From assembly GCA_916700875.1 (NCBI GenBank), contig CAKAKS010000067.1, forward strand, positions 30,078,933 to 30,142,932: DNA of 64,000 nucleotides, written 5' to 3'. The DNA is from Sebastes aleutianus. Lineage: Eukaryota; Chordata; Actinopteri; Perciformes; Sebastidae. Within the stretch, counting starts at the first letter, position 1. The number at the start of each line of letters is the position of its first letter. The position numbers and the translations under genes were made by a program. Under the pieces are notes generated by a model. It made no database searches, was not told the DNA's origin, and was given only the letters and a program-made list of their open reading frames with translations. This document shows positions 59,612 through 64,000 of the stretch, one piece after another.

Positions 59612-60342
59612 GTTTCTTTGTATTCTTGTTCAGTCACCCACCAACTTCTTTAGTCCTATTCTGCAATCAAGAATCTAGTAATTCAGTTTCTTTCTAGAGC
59701 CATGCATCAAGTCAGGTAGTTTCAAAGAGCTAACCCTCATTTGTTTGACCACTTTCTCCGTCTACATGTTGAGTTTGAGCCTGAACGCCTCGTCATATCC
59801 AACATTATCCTTACTATACAAGTCCACCAGTCTGTTTCTCAGACACAGTGTCCTGTTGGAGCTCAGAGCGCTGCATAAATTACACTGCCTGTCTGTTGTC
59901 TGTCTGCCTCTCTCTATCATTTCTTCAAGTTCTGAATAAATTACTCCTCTCTCTCTCTCTCTCTCTCTGCTCCTCCATTCATGTCAGTACAATAGCCTGT
60001 TCCCTTCTAGAGAGACTAATGTAGTCAGGATTAAGTCCTTTCACATATGTTGTGTTAACATTACACACTTCTCACAACTCCATGTTCATGACTGTTTCAT
60101 ACAATATGAAAAAAAAACACATATGTCTGCTGGACATGAGTAATGTGTGACCATCAACATCTGTGTCTATAGGAGAAGCTGTATCACTCTGTAAGAGCTG
60201 TTGGGACTACAGAGACACTCAGTCCACTCGCAGTTTAACAGTGGTGTTGCAGAGTTAGGGCTGTCCTGAATACCATACCATACCAGGCTAATATACTGTA
60301 GTTTGAGGCAATACATAATACTACAATATTTTCGGTAACAGG

Positions 60343-60915
60343 TCCGCAAATTTGAAATTTCTTTGGAATTACTGCCAAATTACCCCAATATTTACCTCAA
60401 AATTTATCGAAAATTACTTTATTATAAACATTATTTAATAATTATACTCCGCTATTTCCCAATAGCTGGTAATTTATTGAATACATTTCAAGGAAAAGAA
60501 TACAACGTTAATTGATATGCTTTATTTCCATGTCTGCTGATAAATAGATGATAATTAGCAAATAACTTGGTTGAATTCTTAAAAAACTTCCTGAATCATG
60601 ACATCAGCTACCAGGTCACATTTGTGTAGGCAATAAATCACACAATGATGAGATTTGTGCCTGATCAGAAGTGTCTTCTATTAGTTTTCCACCTCCAATG
60701 AAGAGCAGCGCAAAGCCGTTTCTCAAGCCTAAGGGCCCTATTTTAACCATAATATGCTATTTTAGCGTTTAATTATTAAATAATGTTTATAATAAAGTCA
60801 TTTTCGATACATTTTGAGGTAAATATTGGGGTAATTTGGCAGTAATTCCAAAGAACTTTCAAATAGGTTACTTGCAAATTATCACCTAATTACCATGAAA
60901 TTTGCAGACCTATAA
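60343..60915. mobile_element. Long-armed MITE, copy 2
   Basis: Arms of about 100 bases: GGTCCGCAAATTTGAAATTT at the left and AAATTTGCAGACCT at the right, with ACTGCCAAATTACCCC and its complement inside. The interior matches 20820-21010 inverted. Lacks the 20-base minisatellite of copy 1. Confidence 0.8.
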
Positions 60916-61112
60916 AATGAAGTGTTAACCTCTGTGTTTATGTGTGACTTTCAGAGTTATAAAATCATCCAAAAGACTAGAGTGTTGCCTGGACAACGTT
61001 GTGTTTGTGTGTTGTACAAGTGTGTGTGTGCATTTACCCAAGGCAGACGGTGTGTGTCGGCCATGTGTGTGTCCCTCCTCCAGTGCTGCGAGGGCGGGTT
61101 GGATGGCGTCAC

Positions 61113-61148
61113 CTTGCTGAGAGGGTGAGGGGGCTGTGGCACACGAAA
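61113..61148 (-). CDS. Possible upstream micro-exon of the tox gene (weak)
   Basis: On the minus strand a pyrimidine-rich tract ending in CCCCCCACAG precedes 36 open bases (FRVPQPPHPLSK), followed by GTGACG as a possible donor. The phase (0) fits the exon at 57097. However, the residues do not resemble the expected TOX second exon, which carries a conserved Tyr-Met-x-Met core, so this may be chance. Transcript data would decide. Confidence 0.15.
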
Positions 61149-61889
61149 CTGTGGGGGGAATAACAAAGACACACAAAGGTTCAAATGGACGCAGAGGCCA
61201 GGGAAAGGTCAGAGGTCAAATGAAAAGGTCACGAAGGGGAGCAAGGACAAAGCGAGAGGGAGGGAGAGAGAGAGACTCTATACAAGCATACACACACACA
61301 GTCTCCCACACACAGGTCAAAACGTTATTTTATCTTTATGGTGGGGTAATATTGCTTTTACTTTTAAACCAACTAACAGCTACAACTGAACTGAGTTGAC
61401 AGAAAGAAAGAGAGAGAAATAAAATGAGTCAGACAGCTATTCAGAGAAAGAAAGAGATAAGAGAGAGAGAGAGGCTGTAAATAAATTGCTTGTTCATTCC
61501 CTCCACAGCTAATCCCTGATAAGAAAAGGTTACATCGAGTACTGTACAGCTGCAATGAAGGAAGAAAGACAAACACATAGAAGCAACATGAGCGCATAAC
61601 AGGCGAGTTATTTCACACCTGGAAGCCTCCTACTATAACCACAACCACTGAGCAGCTCTAGAAACCCGGGCAGACACTATATCGATTAAAGGTTTAGTTC
61701 AATATTTGGGAAATAAGCATATTCTCTTTCGTGCAGAGAATCAGATGGAGAGATCAATACTACTCTCATATCTGTCCATTACATATGAACCTGGAGCCAG
61801 TAGCTGGTTAGCTTAGCTTAGCATAAAGACTGTAAACAGGGTTCTGTCCAGGCAACCAGCGGAGCCTCCAGGAAGACACTGCAACAGGC

Positions 61890-62523
61890 TAAAGGGCCCA
61901 GACACACCAACCCGACACCAAAGAACTAGCAGCAATGAATGTTGCGTCGCCTCACGTCGCCTTTGTCTTGGCCGACAAGTTGCATTTGAACACATCGCAA
62001 AGACTACAGCCGACGGCCAGTTAGCACGGACGTTCTGCGCTTGCGTGAGAGGAAATAACTCTCCACACCAGCAGGTGGCGGTAGTCTGTATTAGTCATTC
62101 AAAAAGGGAAAGTGGAAGACAGAGGACGCCGGATATACAAGCCGTTGTTATGATACGTACATGAAACAAATCAGCGTCCGCCGACCATTTTCGCTACTCT
62201 CACTGAGTGGAATGAATGAAGATGAAAAATGAGAAGAGCCTTCTGTGTGTGTCCTCTTGACTTTACTCGTTTTCTTGCTTTCCTCACGTCCGTTTCTCTT
62301 CTCGTGCACTGATTCGTTTAAGCTGAGTAGCCAATCAGAGTGATTTCTCTCACTGATGAGCTCCGCCGTCGATTCAACATGCTGAATCGGCCGAAAAACC
62401 TCCGACACGGGCAGACTACAGCCGACGGTGGCAGGACACACCGCAAAAAACTAGGCCGACAGACACTCGCCGACGGCCCCGAACTGTCTGACGGCCGACC
62501 GACGGCTTGGTGCGTCAGGGCCT
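61890..62523. mobile_element. MITE with AGGGCCCAGACACACC ends
   Basis: Left end AAAGGGCCCAGACACACCAA, right end TTGGTGCGTCAGGGCCT; inner segments CAGCCGACGGC repeat in both arms. A flanking stretch at 61690-61850 (TTAGCTTAGCTTAGCATAAAG) looks like another fish repeat. No gene. Confidence 0.7.
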
Positions 62524-64000
62524 CAAGAAATAGTCCAGCTCGTCACTCCCCATTAAATCACAACTTATTATTCTTTGTACGGAATAAACAAAAGATACAT
62601 AACGTGTTAATTAGGGTGCTTTCACACCTGTAGTTCGGTTTATTGGGTCCTGACTCTCCTCTTCCTAACGTACAGCAAGTGAGCAAACTCTGGTGAATGA
62701 AGCGCGAAAAATTGTCCAGATATACTACGAGCGATGTCGCCAATTACTGTCAGCGTCGATTGTGACCAGTGAAAATATGTTGGAAGGTGAGAGAAACTTC
62801 ATTCCTCTCAGGATGAATTGTAATCACTCTGGTGACTTTTCCTCAGAGCATTCATCAGATCAAACTTATTTTATCCAATACTTTGGTTTAATCCAATAAA
62901 CAAATTATCAAAGCGTACACGGACTGTACAGCCCCAGTTAGAGGCACAATAAACACACAGATGGCTAGCGTAAACTATAGGCCGCCGCTGCCACATGTGA
63001 AGATTACAAGACAGCAGTGTTTGACTGGCTCTCAGAGTTTCAGCAGCTTGGTTGAATTTTGCGTATTCACGCCCTGCTGTTAGTTAGTTGGTAGTATTTT
63101 TTTATATATATATAACTGATGACTGTAAATTTAAATTGTATGGAGCCAGAAGTAGAGGTGAAATGCTGACCCCTATTTGTTTAGAGCAGGTGGCCAGATC
63201 TTACACATTGCACCTTTAAGGAGCAGTTGGAAGTTCAGTGCCTTACTCAAATCCAAATGATAGGGGAAGTTCCTTGGTTTTAAAAAGACAAACTGTCACG
63301 GTGTATGTTAATGATAATATTTAATGTCTTTACAGGAGAGTCACTGACAAACCTACACATATACAGTACAGATATTGTTTCACTGAGCCTCTCCCTCTCC
63401 CCTCTATTTCAGGGTAAGATCAGTAACATCACACTGCTGCTCCATTAACAATTCAAAAAATGACAAGAGCGAGGGTCAGACCGGACTAAAATTGGTCACA
63501 TTCATCACAACAACCTCTGACTTTATGGAAGCAATGGTACTTCAATAATAAAGCCATAAATTCGTATTCCATACACCACTCCCCGTCTTCTTATGGCACA
63601 AACACGATGAATAAAACATCAAATCACAGATTCCTATACCACACAATATTCTCTACATTGTGCTCTATGAATAATGTATCTCTGGTGGTGTTTCTTATTA
63701 ATATGGGCTTTGCTTGGTGGTGAGGTAATTCTGTACTAACAAACACACATCTTACTCTCTAGAGGCTTCGCTAGGCCCTCTGGAAACTACACAGTGAATT
63801 GCAGTTACACCCACAGCCATATAAAACACAGTGTTTGCTGCATACTGCTGTTCCAGGGCTGTTGCTTAGGAATCTAAAAACAGCTGATCTTTAATACGTT
63901 GGTCATCGCACTGAGGTGACGTAACACGACAGCTGTACATACACCATCAACTACCCTTAAACCTAGATCTCACTTTACGCAGTGTTCACCAGTGGAAATT
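62524..64000. other. Right edge, tox upstream intron or flank
   Basis: No exon recognised. The sequence near 63190-63225 ends ACACATTGCACCTTTAA, like a MITE end, without a clear partner. Confidence 0.4.

Overview
The window looks like nuclear chromosomal DNA from a ray-finned (teleost) fish. Genes are split into many short exons with GT-AG introns of a few hundred bases. Encoded proteins match vertebrate families along their whole length. The DNA between and inside genes is filled with small DNA transposons, microsatellites and minisatellites of the kind common in spiny-rayed fishes. There is no operon, ribosomal RNA gene, convincing tRNA gene, CRISPR array or phage. Placement in percomorph fishes is inferred from repeat types, not proven.

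Four protein-coding genes are supported. (1) dars2, minus strand, 12671 down to 4263: mitochondrial aspartyl-tRNA synthetase. All 17 exons can be joined in one open frame of 675 codons. (2) cryz, plus strand, 14306 to 18263: zeta-crystallin / NADPH quinone reductase. Eight exons give 328 codons. (3) lrrc53, plus strand, 23090 to 29376: a single-pass leucine-rich-repeat membrane protein. Seven exons give 1041 codons, with a very long cytoplasmic tail encoded by one 2.2 kb exon. (4) tox, minus strand, 57097 down to 38229: a TOX-family HMG-box transcription factor. The last seven coding exons (527 codons) are present; the amino-terminal exons are off the right edge or not recognised. dars2 and cryz are divergent with 1.6 kb between their start codons. 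lrrc53 and tox converge across a 9 kb gene-poor stretch. The four genes share no pathway; this is ordinary vertebrate neighbourhood, although their human counterparts lie on three separate chromosome arms (DARS2 1q, CRYZ and LRRC53 1p, TOX 8q).

The rest is repeats. Left flank (1-4262): an intact hAT-like element with a perfect 8-base target duplication and another terminal-inverted-repeat element nested in it, then an AT-rich tandem array with a period near 350 bases. The cryz introns carry a compound minisatellite and a degraded LINE fragment. The cryz-lrrc53 gap holds a 20-base minisatellite and two long-terminal-repeat-arm MITEs. lrrc53 intron 4 holds a 2.0 kb hAT-like unit with a perfect target duplication. 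The tox introns hold many more MITEs, several nested, and a 27-base minisatellite that stays open in two reading frames.

No clearly new multi-gene system was found. The most useful leads are the poorly characterised LRRC53 protein, the composite hAT-like family with a 65-residue ORF shared by two copies, the divergent HMG box of this tox gene, and a weak candidate spliced small ORF at 3485-4046.
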